A stretch of DNA of 64,000 bases from Asterias amurensis (Eukaryota; Echinodermata; Asteroidea; Forcipulatida; Asteriidae): NCBI RefSeq assembly GCF_032118995.1, contig NC_092661.1:9734494-9798493 (forward strand), given 5' to 3'. The notes below the pieces were generated by a model. The model saw nothing but the letters and a program-made list of their open reading frames with translations. It was not told the DNA's origin and did not search any database. Made by a program: the position numbers and the translations under genes. Of the stretch, positions 1-11,000 are shown in pieces (the first letter of the stretch is position 1; each line of letters begins with the position of its first letter).

Positions 1-26
1 TAGGATTTGGACTGCTTCTAGCTAAC

Positions 27-235
27 AAGCAATCTTTGTGGTCTAATTGATAAGACACTGCTCTAGAATTGCAAAGGTCGTGGGTTTGAATCCCAGCCAA
101 GTATTATGCCTGTGATTTTGTTCACATAAGTCAGGAAAGTATTAACACACATCAGTGTAAGGGTAAAACCAAATTAATATTTATCCCGGATGCAAATTCA
201 ACATCTATCAAACCTTAAATAATAGTCCAGCTCGG
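27..235 (+). mobile_element. tRNA-derived SINE
   Basis: The head resembles a tRNA gene: an A-box-like TGGTCTAATTGATAAGACAC and a B-box-like GGGTTTGAATCCC. It is followed by a conserved body (ATGCCTGTGATTTTGTTCAC, later CACACATCAGTGTA) and the tail GATGCAAATTCAACATCT. The same head and body recur at 2285-2436, 12713-12890 and 12900-13072, which defines a family rather than a tRNA gene. Confidence 0.75.
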
Positions 236-307
236 GACGAACTACAAAATGTACAAAGATGGTATTAAACTCAATCACACAAATTATAAAGATTGAAATA
301 CAAGTGT

Positions 308-313
308 TTTATT
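308..313 (-). terminator. Possible poly(A) signal of PRDX4
   Basis: TTTATT on the plus strand is AATAAA on the minus strand, about 1.75 kb beyond the PRDX4 stop. It is the last such signal before the window edge that is not inside a recognised repeat. Other minus-strand AATAAA motifs lie nearer (about 1387 and 1746), so the true end of the UTR is open. Confidence 0.25.
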
Positions 314-488
314 GAGCACAAAATCCCCATCTAAATCACTCACAAGCATGACAAGAACGGTACTAAAACAAGCCTTTTACAAAGGTAAGAAACTGCACAA
401 AACAATTAGTGCACTAATTGTTCTAAAATACCAAGGCAACAAATTACCAGGCAAAATTTCCCACCAGGACTATGCATAGTGCTCTTAT

Positions 489-864
489 AGGCAGTGGACA
501 CCATTGGTAATTACTCAAAATAATTGTTAGCACAAAAACGTACTTGGTAACAAGCAATGGAGAGCTGTTGATAGTAACAGGTATACAACATTGTGAGAAA
601 TGGCTCCCTCTGAAAGAGGTAATTTCTAACTGAAATATTTGAGTTGAACAAGAGACCTCAGCCGAGGTCTTGAATTAAAGGCAACTTAAAGCACACAACT
701 TGTGCGACGGGTGTTTTTTCTTCCATTATTCTCTTGCAACTTTGCCGACTAATCGCATACAAATTTTCACAGGTTTGTTACATGTATTTTATGCGTATAT
801 GTTGAGATACACCAAGTTAGAATACTGGTCACAAACAATTACCAAAGGTGTTCAGTGCCTTTAA
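489..864 (-). mobile_element. TTAA-flanked MITE (family 1), about 375 bp
   Basis: Ends AGGCAGTGGACACCATTGGT and (reverse complement) TTAAAGGCACTGAACACC. Inside are the family landmarks: an AATAATTGTTAG block, AGCAATGGAGAGCTGTTGAT, an offset GAGACCTC/GAGGTCT hairpin, and a TTTGTTACATG region. This is the most abundant family in the window, and its TTAA flanks suggest a piggyBac or Kolobok relative. Strand is by my convention: minus means the ACTCAAAATAATT end comes first. Confidence 0.8.
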
Positions 865-1831
865 GTAGAAAATATTGCTCAAAAAATTAATGAGCTTGGC
901 GAGATGTAGTCAGGTAACAGTCACAAGAACTAATCATGTTCACATGAAGGCTGGTATAGTGTGTCTGCTAAGCATGTTTGTTCTATGCTTATTTTTCCCA
1001 GTGCTTGTATGCAAGTTCAGAACATGTTTTCCTCTTGTGTTGGGGAAAGAAGAAAAACCCAATCAAACAAAAGAAACACCAAAAATGAATGTAAACATTA
1101 AATTGTGACAACACATGAGTACCCGACTAATAATGCATTTGTTTTTGTCTGCGTAATACTGACTTATTAAGCCAATTTGTTGAGACAATAACCTGTGAAA
1201 GTTTCAGCCGAATACAGTTATCTGTATAAATAAAGAAAACCACCCTAAAACAGCAACATATTTTTGAGTCGTTGATGTTGAGCGAAGTGATAGGCACTAA
1301 ACTGCATCTGCACCTTTCACAAAAGGACCGACCCCACATAATTTTAAATCTCCAAGACTTGCCTTTATAAAATTGTTGCCATACTTTTATTTATTTGTGA
1401 TCAATAGGAGCATTCCAGATGAAAAATTTTTGCATGATGCCAATCACAATTAAAATCTTTTTGGCAAGTAAGCTTCCTGATTGAAATGACACATTTCTTT
1501 TAGGGTCATTATTACCAAAATATGACCTTACCATCAAGTACCTACACAAAATGCACACTATGAGCAGAACCCCCCCCCCCATATTTGGCTTTAAAATGTT
1601 AAAAAGAAAACTTTTGTCCCCATATTTTCATTTCAAGGTAACCAACACACAATTTTTTCAAAAAAAATTGACAAATTATAAACTAGACTTGTTACAAAAA
1701 CATGCAGAACCTAAGTTTCACTTTTCCTTGCATATTGATGACAATTTTATTTGTACCTTATTTCCAATTACTTTGAATGGAAAACAAAATTTCAAGTTGT
1801 TAGGTTTGATCAAATCAGTCACTATGAGACT
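865..1831. other. No gene recognised; probable PRDX4 3' UTR or downstream DNA
   Basis: AT-rich unique sequence between a MITE and an AGTCC element. Short open frames up to 101 codons have no recognisable domain and low-complexity composition. A C run at 1570-1579 is the only marked feature. Confidence 0.5.
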
Positions 1832-1983
1832 AGGGGTAAATTTCACAAAGAGTTAGGACTAGTCCTAACTTAGGATTAGTCCTAGGAGATATTACAAACT
1901 TAAGGTTAGTCCTAAGTGAGGCAAGTAACTCATCCTAACTCGAGATAAGACTAGTCTTAACTCATTGTGAAAATCCATCCTAA
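1832..1983. mobile_element. AGTCC palindrome element
   Basis: TTTCACAAAGAGTTAGGACT at the left and CTAGTCTTAACTCATTGTGA at the right form inverted ends. The middle is made of repeated CTAACTTAGGA/TCCTAAG units. Same family at 11738-11869, 20978-21425 (split), 62978-63290 and 63291-63445. Confidence 0.7.
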
Positions 1984-2064
1984 GCGACAGAGACAGTAGA
2001 CAAAGCAAAGAGACTTGTAGCAAGTCTAATTCAGAACAACTGGCGTTCCCATTCCACAGGGGGT

Positions 2065-5000
2065 TTATTTATCCTTCTGTTTGCTAAAGTACTTCAGTTT
2101 GTCCTCTGGATGCGGAATAATCTGGTGGAAAAAGAAGAAGAGAAAGTAGAAGTTTATCAACTTGTTATAAAATTAACTGGCTATCAAAAGTGTATAACAT
2201 CAAATCTTACACTGGACCCTGCCAGGCCCAAGATTTTAGCGTTCCGAAAGTAAAGTCACGACTGGGCAAAGTTGGGTCTTGGGTTCGAATCCCACCCGAG
2301 TAATATGCCTACGTGATATTTTTTCACAGGACTAGGAAAAGTACTGAGTATACAGGGCTCACACACATCAGTGTATGGGTAAAAACCAAAATTAATATTC
2401 TACATCCCGATGCAAATTTAACATCTGTTATGACTGGGCAAGTCAGGCTGTCTTGTGTTGTTTAAATGATGATTTTTTCAGTTCGGAAAATCTCTTTTAA
2501 TTCGATCCAGTATTGGATTTTTTTCTTTCCCATAATGAATTAAATTATGCATATAATCTTTTATCTTTACTGACAACCTAATATTTCCACTTACTGTGTC
2601 ACTGCCTGGCTTCCAACCTGCTGGGCACACTTCACCATTCTTGTCTGTATACTGGAAAGCCTGCACCAATCTCAAAGTCTCATCAACCGATCGGCCGACC
2701 GGTAAATCATTCATTGTAATTTGACGTAGAACACCATTGCCGTCAATTATGAACAGGCCCCTGAAAATGAAAAATAACAAGGTGAAGATGAAATAAATAG
2801 CAAAGATTAAAGGCACTGGACACTATTGGTAATTATAAAAATTATTGTCAGCATAAAAACTTACTTGGTAATGAGCAATGGGGAGCTGTTGACAGTATAA
2901 AACATTGTGAGTTTTTTCAGAAAGAGGTTATTTTACACTCAATATTAAAAGTCTTCAGGCCTGATGCCTTTTTTAGGCATCTGAAAGCACACAAATCTGT
3001 GCAACAAGGGTTTTTTTCTTTCATTGTTCACAATTGCAACTTCGATGACCAACTGGTTCCAAATTTTCACAGACATATTTTATGCCTATGTCGGGATACA
3101 CCAAGTGGGAGTACTGGTCTTTGGCAGTTACCAAAAGTGGTTAGTGCCTTTAGCACAGCTCTTCCAGGTTTGGAACGTTAAATTTATAATTACAGTTATA
3201 AATACTCAAAAAATCAATGGTCATAAAAACTTACTTTGCAAGAAACACTGCAGCTATTCACAGTAGAAACTATTTTGGTTAATTATGGTTTTGATATTTT
3301 TTTCACCCAAAACATTTGAATCTTAATTTTTTTTAGGGTTGGTCTCCATTCATGAACACTGCATCAGGAGATGTGGTTGGTACGAGCTGTCACTTTGATA
3401 TTCATGGACTAATTCAACGTTCTTGTGAAAATATTACTCCTGAAACTGTTCAAGGATTCACGAAAAGATCGTAATTAATTATTTTTAATAAAAAACTGCA
3501 ACATATTTTTGATGTTTTCTCCACATTTAACACTGTATTCAGCTGACACTTTCACATGTGACTTTTCTTGTAACTTTCTATATATATACATTTGCATTTA
3601 TTTTTTTTACAAATCAGCATTATGGTGACAAATCTCCAACCCTATTTTAAAAACTAAAAACATTATGCATGAGCGGGATTACCTGAGAGTGTGCCCCAAA
3701 TCCTCCAATAGAACCCCATAATCCTTAGAGATCTGGTGTGTTAGATCAGATAGAAGAGGGATTGACATTGGTCCAAGGCCGCCTTTCTTCCGTGGAGTAT
3801 TCATCCTATTTCAAACAAACAAACAAACAAACAAACAAACAAACAAACAAACAAAATGATGAGAAAAAACAATAAAATACTGGGTGCGTTCGATTAGCTT
3901 CCCCGGGTCCACCCCGATGTGCTCATCCAAGTGAGCCGCTGACATGAGCTAATCGATCGCCAACTTCCCCCGGCATTGACGCCAAGGCATCTTGCGACAG
4001 CCAACCAAAACTACTTTTTTTGTGTGCATTATGTTTGAAACTGTTGGTGGATTCACAAAAAATAAATTTATAAGCTCACAGTGATACGAAAGTACCTGAC
4101 TCGGAATAATAAAAAACTAACTGCTCACAGATTCGCTGATTTAAGGGCGACCTACTCCACAAGTACATTGTAGGGTACTTTGGGCTGACCTGGGTGAGCC
4201 CCGCATACGACGTCAAAGCTGTTGAACGCACAGGGAATGGACCTAGGCCGACCCGGGCACTAATGTATTAAAGCACATTGAGACAGTTTTTGTGAAATGC
4301 GCTTTGTAAGAACTTGTTATTACTATTATTATTATTAGTATCCTTGTTGGGGGAAACAAACTCAAATCTAGGTACAATAAGTGAACCCCGTTCGGAGTAG
4401 TATAGGAGCAAACATACCATGCCAAATGGGTGAACTGAGAATCGACAGAAACTGCAACCACATCGGTGTTGATTTTGTTGAACTCGCTGACTCGGTCACT
4501 GAAGGCAATGATTTCTGTAGGGCAGACAAAAGTACTGGAAGGAAAAATGTAATAAAAAATAATTAGAAAAAATTTCTGCAAAATCTTATTATTTTTCTTT
4601 GTTAATTTTTGTTAACTCAAAACATCAACATAACTACAGGAATGATATGAAATAAACATAAACATGTACAATATAACAGCTTTATTCCAAATTGTACAAT
4701 TTGCATTACAGGAAAATCAAGGCAATATCAAGACATCTACTCATGACTGAGGTAAGTATGCTTTTAAAGGTATTAGTAGGCGGAAGTGGAATTCAAGGAA
4801 TGGGTTCTTACAAGTCTAGAGGATAGAAGACAAGCACAAGATATCTTCCTTTGTAGTCCGACAACTTCAACTCTTTAAATTCTCCATTGACCACCGCGGT
4901 CCCCTCAAAGTTAGGGGCTGGTTTGGAAACTGCATGGAAAGTTACAGAGAGAGAGAAAAAATAATAAACAATAATTAACCATTGATCCCTTTGAGAGACG

Positions 5001-6591
5001 ACTTGGATCTATCCTCACACCTCATAGTAACTCAACTTCCAAATTGTTAGATTATGATTATCGGGGTACACATGATCCTGTATGCTTTAGCCCATTCAAA
5101 GTGCCCAAGTGTTGCACAATGCCTGTGGCTGCAGCGCAATGTTTTGTACACGAGGCATGGTAAAATCACCAACTTTTCAACTTTTTTTGCGAAATAAGTG
5201 TCTTCCTCACAAAGATTTACACTTTTTTCCCAAATCAGCAGGTTTTTCGACGGAATTTCAATACTGTTTAGTTTCAAATTATTTAATAAAGTGATCACGT
5301 CTTAAATAAACCTGCTGATGCAACACATTTTTATGGGGCCTCTATTCGCAGTTTCTGCATCTATTGCATTAACCCACCTATTCAAATTCAACTGCTCAAT
5401 TTTCAGGAGTCAATTTCCATTTAGTAATAACTATTTATAGTCAGTGTTCCATACATCAATGCCTGATCTAAACAATGGTTAAAACTGTGTGGAAAACTTT
5501 CCATATGGCTCCACCACTTTTTCACTCATTTTTACAAAAAGGAATATCTCATTGAGGTAAATTAGATACTATATAATTTCATATCGAATGAAAAAGTGGT
5601 GGCGCCACACGGACACTTTTCCAACTGTGCAAGCATTAAAGAGTGTTAACCACATTCCACAATGAACAGATGGCACTAGATTCAACAACATAGAGCAAGG
5701 CCACCAAGGATAAAGAGCATCAACAAGCTTGTCAAGTGGATAATGACAACTGAACTGAAGTGGGTACAATCATTTCAACTGTAAATTCAATCATACTTGA
5801 AAAGCTAGCCAGCTGAAAGATTCTCAATGATTTGATTAAGTCTCCCACATACTAATACGAAATTTTATGGCTGATTGCGCCATCTTGTTCAATTGACAAG
5901 GGTAAGGTTTGTATATAATAAAACAAACACGTGTTTTCGTTTCCATTTGTTACATATATACTATTCGATTTATAAAAACTCTGTATGTCATTGTCAGACA
6001 AAATAAGACAATTGTGATGCCAGAAAACTCCCTGTAGAAAGTGCCCTCATCATGCTGATGTGGTCAAAAATGCAGCGGTCTACAATCATTCTACCTCCAA
6101 CTTCAATTCAACATAACATGTTCAATCAAGTTCAATCATCCTCCGTCCATGCCAATCCATCCAATTCCAACCCCAAAAGAGTCCATGAATTGTAAAAACA
6201 CAATGTTTTTTCAAATATTTCACATAAGATAGGATCAAATGTAGCATTTATTTGCTCTAATTAAAAGAGAACTGTTGTATTGAACTCCAAAAGCCAATAT
6301 CATCTGAAAACCAATTAAAATACCCCTCCCACTTTTTCAACCACACGTACGGGGCTAAAACCTATAGCCACGCCCACCCTTTCTTTCCAAAATTATGTTT
6401 GCGTTACGTTCCATACTTTGCGCTTTACTCCAGTGAACAGCATGCTCGGAGGACCTCAGTCCCTCTCCAGGATAAACATGCCCCCCTCCGTAGCTGTAGC
6501 AGGCCTCTTCAGCTCCGGACGGCAAAGAAAAAGCCAACACGAAGAGAAAACTGCACACGCTAAATGCAACGAAAGACAACAAACGCGCCAT
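2065..6591 (-). CDS. PRDX4: Peroxiredoxin-4-like, secretory/ER typical 2-Cys peroxiredoxin, 6 exons
   Basis: Coding exons in transcript order: 6591-6417, 4929-4812, 4534-4418, 3805-3683, 2760-2595, 2121-2065. Together they give 756 nt, or 251 residues plus stop, and every junction is GT-AG with phase kept. Seen: a hydrophobic signal peptide (about residues 1-27); Cys31 followed by a GGGHVYPGE segment typical of PRDX4 N-termini; the peroxidatic site FVCPTE with Cys102 and Thr99; a GGLG motif (145-148); catalytic-type Arg178; the resolving site GEVCPAGW with Cys223; and the C-terminal YF (244-245). Known for the family: a thiol peroxidase reducing H2O2 in the ER and passing oxidising equivalents to PDI; GGLG plus YF marks enzymes prone to hyperoxidation. 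Human PRDX4 is 271 residues, so this is complete with a shorter leader. The start is the only Met before the signal peptide, in a CCAAGATGGCG context. The C-terminus (KQKDK) is basic and is not a KDEL signal. The signal peptide and Cys31 separate it from cytosolic PRDX1/2. Confidence 0.96.
2285..2436 (+). mobile_element. tRNA-derived SINE, 5' truncated
   Basis: Starts near the B box (GGGTTCGAATCCCACC) and continues with the family body and tail ending in GATGCAAATTTAACATCT. It lies in PRDX4 intron 5, between the last exon (from 2121) and the fifth exon (to 2595). Confidence 0.7.
2807..3153 (-). mobile_element. TTAA MITE family 1 copy
   Basis: TTAAAGGCACTGGACACTAT at the left end, GTTAGTGCCTTTA at the right, and an internal TCTTCAGGCCTGATGCC variant of the central hairpin. 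A further diverged half copy (about 3180-3275) follows it. In PRDX4 intron 4, just upstream of exon 5 in transcript order. Confidence 0.75.
3891..4232. mobile_element. MITE with TGGGTGCGTTCGA ends
   Basis: TGGGTGCGTTCGATTAGCTT at the left and AAAGCTGTTGAACGCACA at the right are inverted ends; the interior is GC-rich (CCCCGGGTCCACCCC, GGGTGAGCCCCGC). In PRDX4 intron 3, after an (AAAC)n microsatellite at about 3813-3855. Confidence 0.65.
4255..4340 (+). mobile_element. 3' tail of a CR1/L2-like retrotransposon
   Basis: AAAGCACATTGAGACAG, AAATGCGCTTTGTAAGAACT then (ATT)n. The same tail type occurs at 11870-11940. It is a short remnant without coding sequence. Confidence 0.5.
4930..6416 (-). other. 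PRDX4 intron 1, nothing recognised
   Basis: Unique AT-rich sequence between the signal-peptide exon and exon 2. I saw no full repeat-family copy in it, unlike PRDX4 introns 3, 4 and 5. Confidence 0.6.
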
Positions 6592-8094
6592 CTTGGACTG
6601 AGATAGCCAGGTGCCTCACTAAAACTGTATATACAGAAAACCGGTTGGTGGCCGTCTGGGTAACTTACACAAATTAATCACTTTTTTTTTACTTGGACAG
6701 CATGTAGTCAGAAAGACACGTACCAATTTAGACTGGCAAATAATGTCCAGTGATGTTTTGTTATAGAATTTTCCCCCATATGTGTCTATTTATCTCAAGA
6801 TAAAATTTAAGTTAACCATACTGGATGTAGTGAAGTAAAACAAACTGCTCTACGTATAGTTTAATTGACAAATAAGAATCTTTTAAAGATTCAAAAGAAC
6901 TAAATTTAAATTTTAGACGAAGAAGGACTTGACAAGTTTAGTACACACAATTCTCAATCGGGTTCAAACTGATCGGGCACGTGTGTTTGTTTTTAGGTCA
7001 AAGGTCAACGAACTGCCGATGTGTTCTTGTTTTGTTTTGTAAGCATAAGAAGTGGGTAACTTCATCAGTCAACCACGATCTTGGGTAATCTGTCCATACT
7101 CCATGAAGGTAGAAAATGATCTGTCTTTATCTGTTGCTCGTCAAAACAACGAAATATGGTTTGTAAATAGAACAGGGCAGGACACAGCATGACATACGTA
7201 GTAAAATGCTGTAGGAGGCCTACCATTTTACCAATCTTCTTCTTCCTTGTCTATCTATTCTAAACTAATTATAAATATAAAACTAATCTAATTATTATTA
7301 ATTAAAATGAACAGCAGTGTCAGTGATGTTTAAACATAAATTAATGATTGTTGATTATGATTGATTCTTGAATGACGTGCTCTATAAATTAATAGTTTAC
7401 TCCTTTAAAATGAGCTGCTCAATATTATTATTAATTACATCAACCAACAAGATCAAGATGTTGTTGCCTATCACACAAACAAATGTTGTTGCACTCAGTC
7501 ATGGAGGTAGAAATAGCTCACACGTACATGTCTAGTTCATGTAGTTGCGAAAACGTAATAACCCTCCGGCTGTCGGCAGGAGGGTTATGTTATCGTAACT
7601 ATATGGACTATCATGACTAGTACATGTCATGATGTACTAAACAGTGTCAGTTTTACCTTATTTATTAAATGTGCACCCTATACTACCTAGCTAGACCGAG
7701 GAACCAGGGGCGCTGTACTCTTTTTTTTTTACAAAATTTTGTCATTATTGGCGTACGACCGATATGACCAAATTTTGAAAGAAGGAGTACAGCGCCCCAG
7801 TTACTGGGTCTACCCTACCCTACTCTAGAATTATGAGGTTCATGCGCTATCATCTCCAGATAATAGCGGAAATAGCGGAATGAACCTGTAGTTAGTTAGG
7901 AGTATCATTCTGCTGCTTTACGATGATTCGTTCTAATACTAATAATGTTATTAAAATCCTATAGATGTGTTTTTAAACTGAAATAATGTAAAACAAGTAT
8001 TTTTATCCCCAGAACCAGAATGGATGCCTTTGAATTGATCCTTCCCATCATTTACCATTGAAGTCTTGAAGACACAGCTGTTTGATCAAGTAAT
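6592..8094. promoter_or_regulatory. Divergent intergenic region between PRDX4 and PEX7
   Basis: The 1,503 bases between the two divergent start codons must contain both promoters and both 5' UTRs. Seen: the PRDX4 start lies in CCAAGATGGCG, a YY1-like start context, and a TATATA lies about 40 bases upstream of that ATG, too close for a normal 5' UTR. An inverted repeat AACCCTCC/GGAGGGTT occurs near 7560-7586, a foldback at 7690-7813, and short AT-rich runs such as 7260-7440. No CpG-rich core was evident by eye. Shared control of the two genes is inference. Confidence 0.5.
7690..7813. mobile_element. Foldback element with GGGGCGCTGTACTC arms
   Basis: CCAGGGGCGCTGTACTC and GAGTACAGCGCCCCAG form inverted arms, extended outward by CTAGACC / GGTCTAC for about 30 bases. 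It lies in the PRDX4-PEX7 intergenic region. A half-like fragment (GGGGTGCTGTACTCCCC) is at about 24387. Confidence 0.65.
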
Positions 8095-11000
8095 ATGTTC
8101 AGGCCACCAGTCGCTTTTCGGTCTCCTGGACGTCAGGGATATGCAGTACAGTTCTCCCCATACCTCCCGCAAAGATTGGCCGTAGCGGCATCTCAGCATT
8201 TTGGAATTGCAGGTCAGTTTTTGGACACACTGCATTGGAAGTCAGACAACTCTTTTGTCGGACAACTCGACCGTTTAAGACTCAGCGGTTAATACAACTC
8301 CACTTTGAGACAACTCGAAGAATGGCCAAAACAAGTCAACGGTTGAACTGTTGTTCTCCATTAATGACATGTTTACACAAATTTCCTGTGTAAATCCTAA
8401 CCGTACCCCTAACCATAACCCTTACCTTCCCCCCCCCCCCCTTACCCTCTCCCCCGCTTACCGGCCCTGTGCGCGCCCCGTGCTGAGGCCCCCGTCACGG
8501 CCATCTGTCAACTTGTCCATCTGTTGACTTGTCTTGGTCCTAAGTCTAGTTGTCTGACTGTTGAAAAAAAATGTCCGTCGAGTTGTCTAAACGGATGAGC
8601 TGTCTCATCCGTCGAGTTGTCTGAACGGTCAAGTTTTTCAACGGAAAAGTTGTCTGAACACCGTTCACTGCTTTGTATCCTATGACAGACAGACAGGCCA
8701 ATTTGATCAGGTTTTGATTATTTTAATAAATAATAATAACAATAAAAAACCAATTTTTTTATTTAATTGGCCTCTACATCTATGACCAACGATATTTCAA
8801 GACGCTGGAAAAGAGGTTCTTCTAATTTTGTGATGACCGTTTTAAAAATGCCTTGCAATTCCAGCTGAAGTTGGTTTCAAAGTAGTACATAAAAATACTT
8901 CATTGTTGTGCATGTGCATCACACCTTAATGCACTAGACACTATCCGTATTACTCAAAATAATTATTAGTAACAAGCAATGAAGAGCTGTTGATAATACA
9001 TAACATTGTGAGAAAGGCTGCCTCTGAAGTGACAGAGTTTTTTAGAAAGAGGTAATTTCTCACCTATTTAGTTATTAAAGACAGTGGACACTATTGGTAT
9101 GTGTCAAAGACCAGTCTTCTCACTTGGTGTATCTCAACATATGCATGAAATAACAAACCTGTGAAAATTTTAGCTCAATTAGTCGTCGAAGTTGCGAGAT
9201 AATAATGAAAGAAAAAACACCCTTGTCACATGAAGTTGTGTGCGTTTAGATGGTTGATTTTGAGACCTCAAGTTCTAAACTTGAGGTCTCAAAATCAAAT
9301 TGGTGGAAAATTACTTCTTTCTCGAAAACTACGTCACTTCAGAGGGAGCCGTTTCTCACAATGTTTTATACTATCAACCTCTCCCCATTACTCGTTACCA
9401 AGTTAGGTTTTATGCTAATAATTATTTTGAGTAATTACCAATAGTGTCCACTGCCTTGAATAGGCCTGAAGCCTTTTATAAGGCATCTGTCGCACAATTT
9501 GTTTCTCGAAATATTAACAACAGCTGAAGTGCTTCTTAATAAAAAGCACCCTTACCAAGTAGGTTTGTTATGGTCATTTATTACCAAAGTATACCTTTCC
9601 AGTCCTTTAATTAACACGCATTCTTTTCTTTTTGTTTTCCTCAATCTGTACAGGTAAAGGAAGCTTGTTTGTTATTGATGTTTTACCAGCCGGTGCTGTA
9701 CTGTTAAACAGGTATGTTATCTTATATTTTAGGGCTCAATTTCACAAAACATGAAGGAACACGTTGCCTTTGATCAGTCGAGTTGGTCTTTGAAAAGCGT
9801 TTGTAACCGTTGGCTATAAAATGCATATGGTTTGAAAGATGTTTTGAAAGTAAAATACAATGATCCACACAAATGCCTCGAAACTGCGTGGTTTTCCTTT
9901 TACCTCGTCGGCTAACACGGTCGGCCGTTTAATATGGGAGACAAATTTTTGACTCCCATAAATAGCTGACCGAGTTAGTTCGCAAAGCAAAAGGAAAACC
10001 ACGCAATTTCTAGGCAAATTTCTAGGTTACAAATGCTTTTTATACTGCCAACTCATCTGATCCAAGGCAACGTGTCCCTTTAAGATTCATGATAAGTTGA
10101 GTTGACAATATTGACATTAGGGCCTACTTATTTGCTATTTTGATAGTTGCCTTGGTGCCCTTGAGTTGGTCCTATGCTAATTTGAATTTCCTTTAGCAGT
10201 GTCTAGCTGTCCCAAAGTTGACACCATATATAGATGGCCATACAAAATTTATGGAATTTTGCATGAAGATGGCCTCGAACGTGGTCAACGGCCAATCAAC
10301 AGCCGAAGTAAAAGTAGGATGTCTACAGAAGGTTACACGATGGCAACCAAACTGCACTTGAAGGCAACCCTAAAATTGAGTCTTCCTATAGGGATTATTC
10401 TTCCTGCGTGGACAAGATACCCTCACGATGGCCTTGCAGAGGGCAAATTACAGGAATTCAACACGAAAATGAAGCTTCGCAATGTCCTTCAGAAATTTTT
10501 CGGCATGCCGTAGATTTTGCCAATGCTCACTAAGTTGCTTGTATGAGCCTTAGAAACTCCACCAGCGGTCATACGATTGCTTAAAGGCACTGGACACTAT
10601 TGGTAATTTACTCAAAATAATTGTTAGCATAAAACCTTACATGGTAATGAGCAATGGAGAGCTGTTGATAGTATAAAACATTGTGAGAAACGGCCCCCTC
10701 TGAAGTAACTAGTTTTTGAGAAAGAAGTAATATCTCAGTAGATTTAAAATCAAGCATCTGAAAGTACAAACTTCGTGTGACATGGGTGTTTTTTCTTGCA
10801 TTTTTATCTTGCAACTTGACAACCAATTGAGTTCAATTTTTCTCAGGTTTGTTATTTTGTGCATATATTGAGATACACCAACTGAGAAGACTGGTCTTTG
10901 ACAATTACCAAGTGTGTCCAGTGTCTTTGAGATGCCCTCACGAATGGCCCAATATTTTTATGATCTTAGCAGAATTTGAACATTTCCTTTATTCGCAAGA

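Noticed and set aside
27..110. tRNA gene
   Set aside because: A and B boxes are present, but the arms do not pair as a cloverleaf and the same body and tail follow in other copies, which identifies a SINE.
6627..6634. TATA box for PRDX4
   Set aside because: TATATA lies about 40 bases from the ATG, which would leave almost no 5' UTR; likely chance in AT-rich DNA.
8388..8460. Interstitial telomere-like repeat (CCTAACC-type)
   Set aside because: Only a few irregular CTAACC/TAACCC units beside a C run; no perfect TTAGGG array.
10199..10513. 104-codon open frame in PEX7 intron 2
   Set aside because: No recognised motif, no splice support, and it lies between a foldback element and a MITE. More likely remnant DNA.
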